64,000 nucleotides of DNA from Notospermus geniculatus (GCA_002633025.1 NMRB01000295.1:122599-186598), one strand, 5' to 3'. Shown: positions 29,269 to 40,762, counted from the first letter of the stretch. Made by a program: numbers and translations. The notes: generated from the sequence alone by a model not told the origin.

Positions 29269-29285
29269 TGAGCTTAAGAAACCAT

Positions 29286-29316
29286 ACGTTAACGTTAACG
29301 TTAACGTTAACGTTAA
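29286..29316. repeat. (GTTAAC)n array
   Basis: Five tandem hexamers, each itself palindromic; another GTTAGCGTTAACGTTTGG at 29403. Between them TGACGTCATTTTGACGT occurs twice (29317-29332 and 29368-29386). Confidence 0.85.
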
Positions 29317-29666
29317 TGACATCATTTTGACGTCACATCGAATGAATCTGTTGCATTCCTTCTATGATGACGTCATTTTGACGTAGGCCTAATCACATGT
29401 AGCGTTAGCGTTAACGTTTGGTTTCAACTCACTTATGTATACAATGGCTGAGTAAGCACTCGAGACCGTCAAGATTATTTCCAATTTGCTACGCCCGTCA
29501 TGGCGAGGAAAAACGACAAACTTCTCAAGCTGACTTGGAAAATGTTGTCACTCCATGGGGGAATTCGTACAGTTTTTGTATGGGAGTAGTGTCCTACTAT
29601 GTATAAGTTGCGGTCAGACTTGCATCTCAAAACGGTTCTCAAATTAAAGGCGCCCCAATTTATAAT

Positions 29667-29800
29667 AAGGGCTGATTCATACTCGCTTGCGGACCGTCAA
29701 GCGCATGAAACTGATCGCAGGTTTCCACGACGTGAATGTGCACACGCAGTGAAATTGATCATACTCGGCGCAAAATCCGGACGGAGTATGAATCAGCCTT
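29667..29800. mobile_element. Foldback MITE with AAGGGCTGATTCATACTC ends
   Basis: AAGGGCTGATTCATACTCGC on the left and GGAGTATGAATCAGCCTT on the right; 134 bases. Confidence 0.75.
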
Positions 29801-30281
29801 AATACGCTTCAAAAGCGTTTTACTCGATCCACGTTTATAACCGAAGAAATTGGATTGAGTGAACATTTCTAGGCGCATACGGGGATAATTTTAGTCCTTT
29901 TATAACCCTATTCAAAACCACCACTGCCGTTAATTCAATAACAGCTACTGCACAGACCCTTTCCGCATTGGTTATATGCATCAGGTGCCAATGGCCAGCA
30001 TGAATGCCTCAAGCCTATTGGCCAGATGAAGACAACAGGCGCTATGACTGACAGGCTTAATCAACATATCAATAGAAAACTACGGTCCTTGCTCGCGTCT
30101 ATCTGCTAAGTGAAAAAAGCCTAATGATCTACATGTAAGTTACCAATTAGGCATTGAGACTGTTGCTACACATAAAAGAATGAGTTGAAGCATGTTACCT
30201 TACCTGTTGAAGGGTTAGTCACACTCACGCTACAACAGCGCGTTGAATTTCTCAAGTGATGAAAAGTATGGCGGCCATTTT

Positions 30282-30749
30282 CACGGTGTACAATCAACCT
30301 TGCCGTACAGCTGCGGGAGAAAGTTCCGGTCACATACGCTTGGCAAAGCTGAGATTCCAAATCACTATAAATACCATGCTAAGGGCAAAATGATAACCCA
30401 AGGCGAATGAATACAGCACTAAAAAAGCCTAGCTGCTGCAATATCCCCCAGAAATTCGCAGGAGAACGCATGGAAAATCGACAATTTTAAAATGAACTGT
30501 ACGGCTACGGGAGAAGTATTCTCCCGCAGCCGAACAGTTCATTTTAAAATTGCCGATTTTCGATGCGTTCTCCTGCGAATTTCTGGGAGATATTACAGCA
30601 GCATGCTTTTATAGTGTATTCGTTCACTTAGGACTGTCATTTTGCCCTTAGCAGTGGTATTTATAGTAATTTGGAATCTCAGCTTTGCCAAGCGTATGTG
30701 ACCGGAACTTTCTCCCGCAGCTGTACGGCAAGGTTGATTGTACACCGTG
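30282..30749. mobile_element. 468-bp near-continuous hairpin element
   Basis: CACGGTGTACAATCAACCTT on the left is complementary to AAGGTTGATTGTACACCGTG on the right, and the pairing continues to the centre at 30510-30530 (GGGAGAAGTATTCTCCC). Arms are about 225 bases with scattered mismatches. Confidence 0.85.
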
Positions 30750-30775
30750 ATTTTTGTCAGCTAAGATTTCGACAT

Positions 30776-30872
30776 AGTATCAGCCCAGCCTCGGTGTCAC
30801 CACTGGCTATATATAGGTTGGACAGGACACCAGTCTTATCAAGGTGGGGAGGGATAAAGAGTCACCTAATGC
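30776..30872 (+). repeat. Interspersed repeat, second copy of 16185-16290
   Basis: GTATCAGCCCAGCC, CACCACTGGCTATATATAGG, GGGGAGGGATAAAGAGTCAC. Immediately follows the hairpin element. Confidence 0.55.
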
Positions 30873-30914
30873 ATACTGTGGCACTTTAATGCGAGTATGG
30901 GTTATTGAAATACT

Positions 30915-31037
30915 GGCCCGTATTTTAGAATGCGCCTCTGTCAACGTAAAGGAGTTCCTCAAGGCTATTGTCCTCAACAGGAGAACATTCGCCTTGAGGA
31001 ACTCCTTTACGTTGAGGACCATTCTAAAATACGGACC
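30915..31037. mobile_element. Foldback MITE with GGCCCGTATTTTAGAAT ends, copy 2
   Basis: GGCCCGTATTTTAGAATG / CATTCTAAAATACGGACC with paired arms GTCAACGTAAAGGAGTTCCT and AGGAACTCCTTTACGTTGAG. 123 bases. Confidence 0.85.
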
Positions 31038-31670
31038 ACAGACTTGTGCCTTTACGTTCAACAAGGACAGGGAGTTTCAAGCCCTGCGAGCGGACAAATA
31101 AACACTCTCGATGTTCGTTTTCTACGGATTTGAATGAAATACTGGACTTACTCACTTCGTGCAAGCCTTTTCAGCCATGTCACTGCGTGGTACATGTAGG
31201 CTTACATAGGCCTAAGCCCCAGCAACATCTCAACACACCAAAATCGCAGTTGTAAGGTCCTACTTATCGATCATATGCCTGTTAGTGCTGCAGCGCCCCC
31301 TAAGTCATTATACAATACATGTAGTTACCACCTGCGAAAAATTACGAATTCATCAACCACTGTGCTTTTATGAGCAATGACCTCATCAAGTCACGTTCAA
31401 AACAGTTTCATGTCTGGAGAGTGTAACAAATGTTAATCGAAAATCGATGTTTTAAGATCATAACGGTATGAGTGGAGGCCAAATGCATGCCTACTGCTGA
31501 GATTGTACCGAGACAAGATGCGATCGATATGAAGTGCATGCATGATGCAGTAGATGTCAATAAAGATATTCATAACATCTGACTTGATTCTAGAAGATCA
31601 AGAGACCTCTGTTCTTGCCTAACACAGCATTTTCCGTTACACTATCTTCGTTCTTGAGAGCTACCGCAGC

Positions 31671-31851
31671 CGTCGATTCGTGTTTTTGTTCGAACACGAC
31701 TTAAGAAAGTCAAGTGAAAGTGGTATGCTTCCATGTTAAATAATGTGATTGATGACTGACAGTGAACATGACATTTTTGTTCATTATCAAACTGTTGCTA
31801 AGAAGTTTTCTCAGTTCTCGACCTGTTCGAACAAAAACACTAATCGACGGC
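31671..31851. repeat. Inverted repeat
   Basis: GTCGATTCGTGTTTTTGTTC pairs with GAACAAAAACACTAATCGAC; 27-base arms, 120-base spacer. Probably a remnant foldback element. Confidence 0.65.
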
Positions 31852-32005
31852 GAGGGTAGTTCTGGGCGTAGGTTTATGACTAAACAAAAGAATATCTTCT
31901 CGACACAATAGCAGATGTCCACACCGATCATACATTTGTCCATGAACATCATCATACAAATATATGATGATGTTTTGAACAAATGTATAATCGTGTAGAC
32001 GGGCC

Positions 32006-32144
32006 TTTAGGCTTTCCTTACATAGAAGTATACGGTATACGAAAACGCCATTTAACAAAAGGCTTCAAGTGGATTCACGACCGTGAAGCCATTGTTAACC
32101 GCGGTATTCGTATACCGTATAGTTCTATGTAAAGGAAACCTTAG
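32006..32144. mobile_element. GTATAC palindrome MITE, copy 4
   Basis: CTTTAGGCTTTCCTTACATA, GTATACGGTATACGAAAACG on the left; CGTATACCGTATAGTTCTAT, GGAAACCTTAGGG on the right. Confidence 0.85.
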
Positions 32145-32689
32145 GGTCGAATTCAGCGTCAATCATAAACTACTTGCCAACTTAAAATGGACGATTTTAG
32201 GCCGTATTTTAGAACGTTCCTTAGTCCACCTTAATTCTATTGTTCTCGATGGTTTTACAATGGACTTACATGTAAGGTCGACCTTTATACGACCCTTTGT
32301 TTTGTGAAATGAAATATATGCAGACTTGCGTTTTCTGTTTTCTTCATAATCGCAGTTGAAAGGTGACAGAGACTGGCTTTGCCACCGCGATGTAGCTCCT
32401 CCAACATTATCATATACCAACAGTGTCAGTGCTCTTACGAAAAATTCACATGTGCGAAAAAACACATAAGCAATTGTGATCGAAGACATCAACAGCCTGG
32501 CGTGCGCTCACCCATGCCGACCATGACCAAAAGGGAGACGCGTGTGGACCCCAGGGCAGTGCCAATCCTCTGTGAGCTAAATGCGATTTTGGTGCACTTA
32601 ATACATGTAGTAGGGCCTACATACAAAACATTTCGATCCTGTACATTTCGACGGTATTGACAAGGAGTCCCTGAATGTCAAAGTTAGCC

Positions 32690-33050
32690 ATACCTCCAAA
32701 CTCCTCCACTGCAGTTTCAAACCGCTACGTTACCCGCGCTCGGCAACTGCTTCAGTTGATGCGATCCTCAAAGTATCACTAATAGACGGCGTTAGCTGTC
32801 CGATTCGGGGAATCCCCCGTGGGATCTGCCGCGTGTGTGAATATACAGTGTACTTACATGTATCTTAGCCAATCAGAAAGTTACATCGGCGTCGGTTGAA
32901 CATGTGATGATGGCTCATGATTGGATCCCTCGTCAAACAGCGCCGTCTATTGATGATCCTTCACTTTTGGCGCCAATCACGCCTGCCCAGTGTTTTTTTT
33001 TGGTCTGTACCCGTATGGCCAACTGAACACTGGGGACAACTGTACCCCAC
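32690..33050 (+). repeat. Interspersed repeat, copy of the 24490/46690/58515 family
   Basis: Contains TTTCAAACCGCTACGTTACC, GACGGCGTTAGCTGTCCGAT, TTAGCCAATCAGAAAG, ATTGGATCCCTCGTC and ends AACACTGGGGACAACTGTAC. The copy in the 45.7-46.9 kb region has the same modules in the same order. Confidence 0.7.
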
Positions 33051-33760
33051 GCCCCAAAAGAGATAATAAGGTTAGTTATGTGATCTACCTGTAGTCCCAA
33101 CGATCTCATTTATAATACACTGCATGGATTAGATTTGCCTTTTGTTTTTTCCCTTTTTGTGTAGAGGAATTTCCCTATCCTTCTCATTACCGGGGCATCA
33201 GAGATGAAATTGAAAAAAAAATCAACTCAATTCGCCTCACATTGCGTTGTTGCTGATGAAGTGAACGTTGAAGGAGAAGTAAAATTAGAGAATGATTGCT
33301 TCGAGGCTGAATAGGCATGCAAGGCAATTTGAAATGGCTATTTATTAACTCTCGCAGAAGGTCATTACATTTTTTTACCAGTGATTTTCTTGTGATGGAT
33401 CACTGCCTGATTTTTTTAAATAATTCTACTGGCTTAATGCATGTATTTATTAGAATAAATGAAGGGGCTCGTCTGACACCGTGTCGGATTAATCTTAATT
33501 AGCCATCTGATTCTAACTAATCACCCAGTCTGTGCCGGAGGCTTCTTAGGAAACTTTCCCAGGGTTGTCATTCTAATTTTGCATTTCTTTTTTCCTGTGC
33601 AAAATCACTGAGCTAAAACGGCCCATTTTTTATAAACGTGGGAGTTTGGGGATGAAAGGTAATTGTACAACTTGTCCACGCTGTAAGTACCACATTCTTT
33701 TCTTTTGGTCCGATTGGACTTGACCATGTGCGCACGAAAAAAAGAAATTTAAAGGAGCCT
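33051..33760. other. Non-coding stretch
   Basis: A/T-rich; no feature recognised. Confidence 0.4.
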
Positions 33761-34143
33761 GGTATTACCACTTTTTCTCGACAGCCGTCGCCACCATCGC
33801 CTTGCGCACCACTATCCAACCCCAGGGACTAACTACGTTGTCGGCGAATGGACGCGATGTATTACGTACATAATTTTGTAGTGTTTTTGTACTTCGTATT
33901 GCTGCCGCTAGGTGGCTCCCTCTACATCGGCAGTCAAAATACAAGTAAGAGATCGCTTTACCGTGCTCCCGGTATTGCCACTTTTTCCCGACAGCCGGCG
34001 CCACCGCGCCATTCTCCAACCAAAGGGACAATTAAATACGTTGTCGGCGAATCGACACGGTTCACTACGTACATTTTGTAATGGATTTTTGTAGTTCGTG
34101 TTGCTGCCGCTAGGTTGCTCCCTCTACGCCGTCAGTAAAATTA
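33761..34143 (+). repeat. Tandem duplication, two units about 210 bp apart
   Basis: Units 33761-33945 and 33971-34143 share GGTATT(A/G)CCACTTTTTC, CGACAGCC, TACGTTGTCGGCGAAT, and TTGCTGCCGCTAGGT(G/T)GC. About 85% identity, so older than the 28458 duplication. Confidence 0.8.
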
Positions 34144-34280
34144 CCCTTTAGATATCGCATAGTTACAGTCTTTCTTGCAAGAATATGCAACCACTTATAA
34201 AAGATGGCGCTCCGTTCTGACAAACGAATGAGGGATCGTCGATCCGCTACACGGCGTTGCAAGCGATTTGACCGCCGCAT

Positions 34281-34998
34281 AGACTGGTTCCCGGTCCCAA
34301 TGTAGCTCACGCAATAAGGGACCGGTATTGCGTGATGTAACGTCGGATTTGATTGGCTAGCTATTTTTGTATTACCTGATGAAACGTCGCAGTTGATTCA
34401 TGGCTAGCTATTTTTGGGATGTAGAGGTAAGTAGCCTAATCTATGAGCAAACTTGACGCTAGGTGGCGATATGTGCAATGACGTCTATCATATCGCCACT
34501 AGTGACGGTGGTAGGTTTCCATCTTGAAAAGTAGTGCGCGCGCGGAAGGAACAGAAGAAATTCTTCTGTTTGTGAAGCGGTCACCCCATCACTCGTTTTC
34601 TACGCTTACAATATAGATCATTGAAGACAGGTGTATAAAGGTATAGAGTGATACAAGCAACGGTTGAGTAGATGTAAAGTAATAATAAAGTTATTCTGTT
34701 TCATTTTCGACAAGGTAAATACTGTTTTCTGCAAATAATACCATTTTGAAAAGGAAGTTCTCATCACGTGATAGACTAGCCCGCCGACGATGACGTCAGG
34801 ATTTCAAGATGGCGATTTAGTATCGATGGCAGTGTTAAAATTTTCGTCCAATTATCAAAAAATTTCAACGCTGTCGTGGAGTATGATCTATGAGGAGAAT
34901 CTTCTGTGACGTCATAACCCGGCAGCTTTCTGCCAGGTATGGCCGCCCAATACTGGTCCCTTATTGCGGTGAGCTACATTGGGACCGTGAACCAGTCT
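34281..34998. mobile_element. 718-bp element with 50-bp terminal inverted repeats
   Basis: AGACTGGTTCCCGGTCCCAA and CACGCAATAAGGGACC on the left; GGTCCCTTATTGCGGTGAGC and TTGGGACCGTGAACCAGTCT on the right. Contains AAGATGGCGATTTAG at 34808. No transposase. Confidence 0.8.
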
Positions 34999-35002
34999 AA
35001 TC

Positions 35003-35736
35003 GCCACGATGCCATATTGACCAACTTCCCGCGCATGCCTAGCTTGAGTACCTCCGGTTGTCAATACTGTGTATATTGGATCTGCTATGGACAGTGGTCA
35101 TTGACGTCATTAATTGTCGATGTTGCTTCATGGAGAAATGAACTCTTGCATTTTTTCTACAGGAAGTAATGAGTAACAACGTCTTTATCGCCTACCTCTA
35201 CGTCTTAAAGAGAAAAACCACGGGATTTGAGAAATTTGCATCTGATGCTGAATGTGTGCATGTGAATTGTACAGTCAGGAGACCAAAACAAATCGGTTGT
35301 TTTCACGCCAGAAATTAATTGAAATTTCGTGAGAAAAAAAAGAATTCGGTTGCATCGCTCGCAGCGCCAACTCGTCGATTAGTTTCGCGGGTTTCTCATT
35401 AAATCACGAACTCTCTCTGGCATCGCTCTTGTAGCAGATGAAGTCAGTTGCACTAGTTAGCCTTACTTCCCGAGTCGTGGTTGACGTCGGTGACGAGTTC
35501 GCCATCCCTACTCTACACCAAGTGGATTCAACGTTAGGAGATGCCCGGATATGAACCATTGGAATGCGAACGGTTTGAAGTAGGGTTCTCCTATTGAAGT
35601 ACTAATGTGCAAGCTATGTATAGTGCCCAAGAAATTCGATATAAAAGCAGACAGTATAATATATACATAAGCATGTACGAAACTGTGGAAATAACCTGTG
35701 CAGAAAATGGCTGCCCCCGCTCATCACTCTAATGAT
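35003..35736. other. Non-coding stretch
   Basis: No feature recognised. Confidence 0.4.
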
Positions 35737-35882
35737 TAGGCTTTCTGTACATAGAAGTATACGGTATACGAACACGCCGGTTAACATTGGCTTCATGGCC
35801 GCGAATCCTTTGTAAAGCCATTGCCAATTGCTAACCGGCGTGTTCGTATACCGTATACTTCTACTGTATGTACAGGAAGCCG
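35737..35882. mobile_element. GTATAC palindrome MITE, copy 5
   Basis: TAGGCTTTCTGTACATAGAA, GTATACGGTATACGAACACG on the left; CGTATACCGTATACTTCTAC and TACAGGAAGCC on the right. Confidence 0.85.
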
Positions 35883-36041
35883 TGTGTTCAGGCACCGCCT
35901 ACAGCGGGAGAAGCCATCTGGTTTCAGCGTTCCTTTTCTTCAGCGTGCAAGACTATTACCGTTCTCGGTGGGAGACCACCCGAACTCGCTCATCTTTTCC
36001 CCTGGGAGATCCCGGACTTCGCCTTCGGATAGTTGGCTCAT

Positions 36042-36435
36042 TAGGGAGTTTTCGCAAATCTGACGAAAAACGAAGTACGAAATACGAAATTGGACGTCAT
36101 ATCCATGACGTAATTTATTTCTGGAGATGGTTGGTACCACAAATGTCCCTCCTGCCAGTGCTTCTTTTAGCATGTCATGTAAGATCGAAAGAGTTATGGC
36201 GCATCTTGAATTTTTAAATTTCCAATTCGTATCAACGAAGTGGAAACGAAAGATAAATTTCAAAGTTTAATATACACCGGACCTCTGTCGTTCTAACGTC
36301 ATACGCTAAAAGACGCTCTTGCAGCAGGCGATATTTGTGGTACCAACCATTTCCTGAAATACATTACGTCATGGATATGACGTCCAATTTCGTATTTCGT
36401 ACTTCGTTTTTCGTCAGATTTGCGAAAACTCCCTA
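36042..36435. mobile_element. Intact 394-bp MITE, TAGGGAGTTTTCGCAAATC ends
   Basis: TAGGGAGTTTTCGCAAATCT at the left, AGATTTGCGAAAACTCCCTA at the right, with arms of over 100 bases (ACGAAGTACGAAATACGAAA, GACGTCATATCCATGACGTA). Best-preserved member of the family; TA at both ends is compatible with a TA target site. Confidence 0.88.
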
Positions 36436-36454
36436 TTCTTCATTCGGTCCCACG

Positions 36455-36640
36455 ACGACATTCGGGGATTCGCCGAATCGGATAGCTAACGCCGTCTATT
36501 AGTGATACTTTGCGGATCGCATCAACTAAAACAGACGTCGATTCGGAGACATGAACAACCTGCTCTGTGGCCAGCAATGCCGACCATCACCAACAGAAGA
36601 AGATGGACCCCGGCAATGCCAGACCTGTGACCTTCACTGC
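36455..36640 (-). repeat. Reverse-orientation copy of the 32690 repeat modules
   Basis: GGATAGCTAACGCCGTCTAT and GCGGATCGCATCAACT match 32755-32810 in reverse; AACCTGCTCTGTGGCCAGCA resembles the site into which the 49143 element is inserted. Confidence 0.55.
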
Positions 36641-36719
36641 GACTGTAATGTAATGTCAACATTTTCAAAACTATGAGACAAATTTTAGCAAAATATGTGT
36701 CAAGATTCACATGTCGACC

Positions 36720-36960
36720 ATCTTCAATACGCAGGAACCGGGACATGAGAGGACGAGGAAGAGCGGGAAGAAGAGTATGGGTTTGGAAGTAGCGAAGAAA
36801 GCTGGCGAAGAGAGGGTAAAGGAGAGACGGTCTGTTGAGTTTAGTGGAGGTGTGGGTCTGAATAAGGGAATGGGCAGAAGGCAGACAAAAAGAGGAACGA
36901 AAAATTTTGTGGAACTGGAGGACTAGGCAGATTGTGAGGAGAGGAGCTGAATAGGAGCAG
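36720..36960 (+). repeat. Purine-rich tract
   Basis: 240 bases strongly enriched for A and G (for example AGAGGACGAGGAAGAGCGGG). Frames on either strand across it are low-complexity and are not called as genes. Confidence 0.6.
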
Positions 36961-37123
36961 TCAGCCGCGCTTATATCGCCAAAAGACGGCAGCCGTGTTC
37001 TAGCGGACCAATACAATAGAGAATTCTCCTGATTGGTGCTCAGTCAACCATAAATGGGTCCGCTTGGCATTGAATTGGGCCTTAGTGACACCTATTGGTC
37101 AACTGATTGACAGCTCCAGGTGA
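36950..37123. mobile_element. CAATAGGAGC-type MITE, copy 3
   Basis: GAATAGGAGCAGTCAGCCGC at the left; GGTCAACTGATTGACAGCTCC at the right; homologous over its length to the reverse complement of 5503-5681 (GCATTGAATTGGGCC, TAGTGACACCTA). Confidence 0.7.
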
Positions 37124-37907
37124 TGATGGGCGGATGGGCGAGTAGTGTGGGGCTGTGGAATGGAAGATGATTGATATGGATGAAGAAGGGGACTTATAGG
37201 GGATTGAAAGAGGGGACTGTGTCACCGCTGAGGTCCAGGTGTTATACCTGCCAGTGCTTCTGTGTGTCAGTGTGTCCCCTTATTGTTTGGGAAATGCTGG
37301 CAGATAATATGACATTTTTCTCTCTGTGTCCTTTGTTGTCAAGTCGCCGCTTTATATTCCGTCAGACAATAGGAGGGGAACACTAACAGATGGGGAGCAC
37401 TGGCAGATGTTACACTGGGTTAGATGCCTAGTCGGACCGGTGTGAACGTAGAAAAAGACCCCTGGAATCAAAGTCCAGGCGCTATCTTCTATCTGACTGA
37501 ACCTTGTGAAGGACTCTGACAAAAAACCGTTGACAATGTGTGGTCTTCGTATTGAGGACTTCCATTCCTAGGACCTTCTCCACAGGTACTCATCTGACAG
37601 AGGAAGTGACTTTGCTTTGAGAGCGCAGGTATCTTCCTACATTTGTTTACAAATCGCCCAAGACTGTCTGAAGAATCAATAATGAGCAGAGAAATAGCCA
37701 AATAACAGTTAACCTTTTTCGTCAAATATCAGCAGTAAATATCGGCCTATACACCAGATCAGATTCTAAGTTCTTCGATAATAGGCAACTTAACCGAAAA
37801 CCGAGTGAAAATCGAGAAACTGTTGACCGCAATACGAATTCTTCGATTACTCGGTCACCCAACACTTCTGCACTTTTAGTGCTTTTCCGTGAAAAATGAA
37901 AATTCGG
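37124..37907. other. Non-coding stretch
   Basis: No gene or clear repeat recognised. Confidence 0.4.
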
Positions 37908-38272
37908 NNNNNNNNNNNNNNNNNNNNNNNNNNNNNNNNNNNNNNNNNNNNNNNNNNNNNNNNNNNNNNNNNNNNNNNNNNNNNNNNNNNNNNNNNNNNN
38001 NNNNNNNNNNNNNNNNNNNNNNNNNNNNNNNNNNNNNNNNNNNNNNNNNNNNNNNNNNNNNNNNNNNNNNNNNNNNNNNNNNNNNNNNNNNNNNNNNNNN
38101 NNNNNNNNNNNNNNNNNNNNNNNNNNNNNNNNNNNNNNNNNNNNNNNNNNNNNNNNNNNNNNNNNNNNNNNNNNNNNNNNNNNNNNNNNNNNNNNNNNNN
38201 NNNNNNNNNNNNNNNNNNNNNNNNNNNNNNNNNNNNNNNNNNNNNNNNNNNNNNNNNNNNNNNNNNNNNNNN
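37908..38272. other. Assembly gap (365 N)
   Basis: Unsequenced; frames crossing it are artefacts. Confidence 1.
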
Positions 38273-39113
38273 TGCATGAACATGATGAAGGTCACATTGC
38301 ACAACTCTGATATTGGATTTTTTGACATGCTCTTTTGAATTTGACAATACTCGCACAATTTGCGACGGCTCTCTTAGATATTTTGCAGACTTGTTGATGA
38401 TACCCTAAGGGTACTCTGTGAAAATTTCCAATGAATTCGGCATTAATCTATCGCCGAGAAAATACTTGTCAAAAAGCGGTTCACTTTTTTGGGACACCCG
38501 ATATATATTTAAACGCACTTGTATCTAAAATATTCACCTACCATCGCGGACGCACCATACACAAATACACTATTTGCGGTGTCAAAGGCAAAAAATTACA
38601 AAACATTCAAAAGTCACAAGTGTCATTTAAATATTTACCCATTCTTAAAAACTAGTCTTCAATCAACTACATGTAGTTCTTACCTTGTCCATCTGTGGTA
38701 TCCTTTCATGAATTCGTGAGCTTACAGACGAACGTCACTCCGCAACGTTTTTATCGCATTCCCAGAATGAACAGGTCCCAGGTCAAGTGGCACCAAGCAT
38801 CCTGGTGTAAAAGCAAGGAAATTGGTATCTGAGTTGTGTCGCGTTTATCCATCGAAGCAATGTTAAGCAAACCGTCTCACCGGAGACTACTTCATTCCGT
38901 GTCGGCAGCTGCACCAAGAATGACTTGTCGGTACCACCTTGCACAGTGCCTCGAGTCTCTCCAATAACGGAAGAACGTCCGTCGTGCTATGATGAATGTA
39001 CTGCTGGAATCTGCGGACGTACACGGCTCAGATATATCCCTGTAGTCGTCTCGTCAATCTCGAGTCCGCTCAACCAACAATTTGTGTTGCAACTTTCCAA
39101 TAAAAGGGTTGTT
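38273..39113. other. Stretch without a convincing gene
   Basis: CACTTTTTTGGGACACCCG at 38482-38500 resembles ends of Tc1/mariner-type elements but no partner end was found. A plus-strand open frame of about 118 codons (38816-39168, with CYDECTAGICGR) has no start, no splice support, and runs into the adjacent tandem repeat. Confidence 0.35.
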
Positions 39114-39835
39114 ACAGGATATGTGTATCATGAAAGTTTTTATGAATTTTTGATGAATGGTAACCAATGAATATTAGTAGAGGTGAGCCAAATCATACAT
39201 TACGTGATAAGAAAAATAAAACGTGGTTGAACGACCTTGACTATAGAATTTCTTTTGATGTTGGAATGAAACAGCACTTTAGAGTTAATAAAATGAATAT
39301 AACGCCAAGTCACAGTGCAACCCGTCCGTGCGTTTCGAACATACATTGAAGGTCCTGATATAAAACGTCTCCTTACTTGGGTATGGTTGTGGTGCGTGTT
39401 GCGTGACGGTTATAAGAACCAATGGGGAATGAATGGGTTATTACATGTTAGGCCAGGTTTACATACAGGTATACTGTAACAGGATATGTGTATCATGAAA
39501 GTTTTTATGAATTTTTGATGAATGGTAACCAATGAATATTAGTAGAGGTGAGCCAAATCATACATTACGTGATAAGAAAAATAAAACGTGGTTGGACGAC
39601 CTTGACTATAGAATTTCTTTTGAGGTTGGAATGAAACAGCACTTTAGAGTTAATAAAATGAATATAACGCCAAGTCACAGTGTCGAACATACACTGTAGG
39701 TCCTGATATAAAATGTCTCCTTTACTTGGGTATGCTTGTGGTGCGTGTTGCGTGATGGTTATCAGAACCAATGGGGAATGAATAGGTTATTACATGTACA
39801 TATTAGGCCAGGTTTACATACAGGTAGGCCTTCAT
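39114..39835 (+). repeat. Tandem duplication, 2 x about 365 bp
   Basis: Units 39114-39478 and 39479-39835 share ACAGGATATGTGTATCATG, ACCTTGACTATAGAATTTC, CAAGTCACAGTG and GGCCAGGTTTACATACAGGT; about 95% identity with small indels (the first unit has an extra GCAACCCGTCCGTGCGTT). Confidence 0.9.
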
Positions 39836-39950
39836 GTATACTGTATACGGACACGCGGGCGGACAAAGGTTTCATGGACATGAACCCTTTGTGAGGCCAT
39901 TGTTAGCCAGCGTGACTATACCGTATACCTCTTTGTAAACCCAACCTTAG
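39803..39950. mobile_element. GTATAC palindrome MITE, copy 6 (diverged)
   Basis: TAGGCCAGGTTTACATACAG and GTATACTGTATACGGACACG on the left; CTATACCGTATACCTC and TTTGTAAACCCAACCTTAG on the right. Confidence 0.65.
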
Positions 39951-40149
39951 AGTAATCAGTGACCCTATGGTCTACCATACCACAAACCCGATAAATGGTC
40001 ATTATGTATGTAAATGCATCATGAAAAATCAAAATATCAAATTTTTGATATTTTGATATCATGAAAATGAAAACAGATCTTCATTTTTAACCGTTAATAA
40101 CGGTTTTAAAACGAATGTCCTAGAAATGTCTGAATTACTTTAATCAGCG

Positions 40150-40762
40150 AAAAAGTACGGTGGCCCAAACATGCCATGCATATACTGTACCCGCGCTCCA
40201 ATACCGTCCTGGGCGGGAAATCAGAGTAGGCGGGAGATTGCCATGTGGGCCGAGCTTTGTACGGTCGGTATTGTATAGAAATTGTCGTCAAGCGAATAGG
40301 CCCTATTGGTATGCAACAGCAATTTTAGCATGTCAAAACTTCGCAGCGCTCTGGTGATTCACGAGACTACATCAAGTCATGGTCTGATCATCTTACAATG
40401 AGGCCTGTTGCATACCAATAGGGCCTATTCGCTTGACGGCAATTTCTATACAATACCGACCGACCGTACAAAGCTCGGCCCACATGACAATCGGCCGCCT
40501 ACTCTGATTTCCCGCCCAGGACGGTATTGGGGCGCGGGTACAGTATTTTTGTCCACATTAAAATATTCTGAACATTATTGTATTTTGTCTCGAATTTCCA
40601 CCCGGGTGGAAAGTATTTCCACCCGGGTGGAAAATATTTTCACCCGGGTGGAAAGTATTCACCCGAGTGGAAAGTATAATTCGAGAAAAAATACAATAAT
40701 GTTCAGAATATTTTAATGTGGACAAAAATATATACATGGCATGTTTGGGCCACCGTAAAAAA
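40150..40762. mobile_element. Three-level nested palindrome
   Basis: Outer arms: AAGTACGGTGGCCCAAACAT at the left versus ATGTTTGGGCCACCGTAAAA at the right. Inside lie two further palindromes side by side: 40183-40545 (TACTGTACCCGCGC ... GCGCGGGTACAGTA, arms about 135 bases including ATAGGCCCTATT) and 40546-40731 (TTTTTGTCCACATTAAAATA ... mirrored). Confidence 0.85.
40594..40677. repeat. Four tandem self-complementary units
   Basis: TTTCCACCCGGGTGGAAA and three variants spaced by about 21 bases, each itself a perfect or near-perfect palindrome around CCCGGG, flanked by 55-base inverted arms (ACATTAAAATATTCTGAACA and its complement). Confidence 0.9.

Noticed and set aside
36522-37016. 164-codon minus-strand frame
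   Set aside because: Arises from a low-complexity purine/pyrimidine tract; serine- and leucine-rich without motifs.
37847-38358. Open frames up to 169 codons across 37908-38272
   Set aside because: Same artefact: 365 N bases.
38816-39168. Cysteine-containing 118-codon frame as an exon
   Set aside because: Length is within chance for this window, there is no splice support, and its end lies inside a tandem duplication whose second unit does not keep the context.
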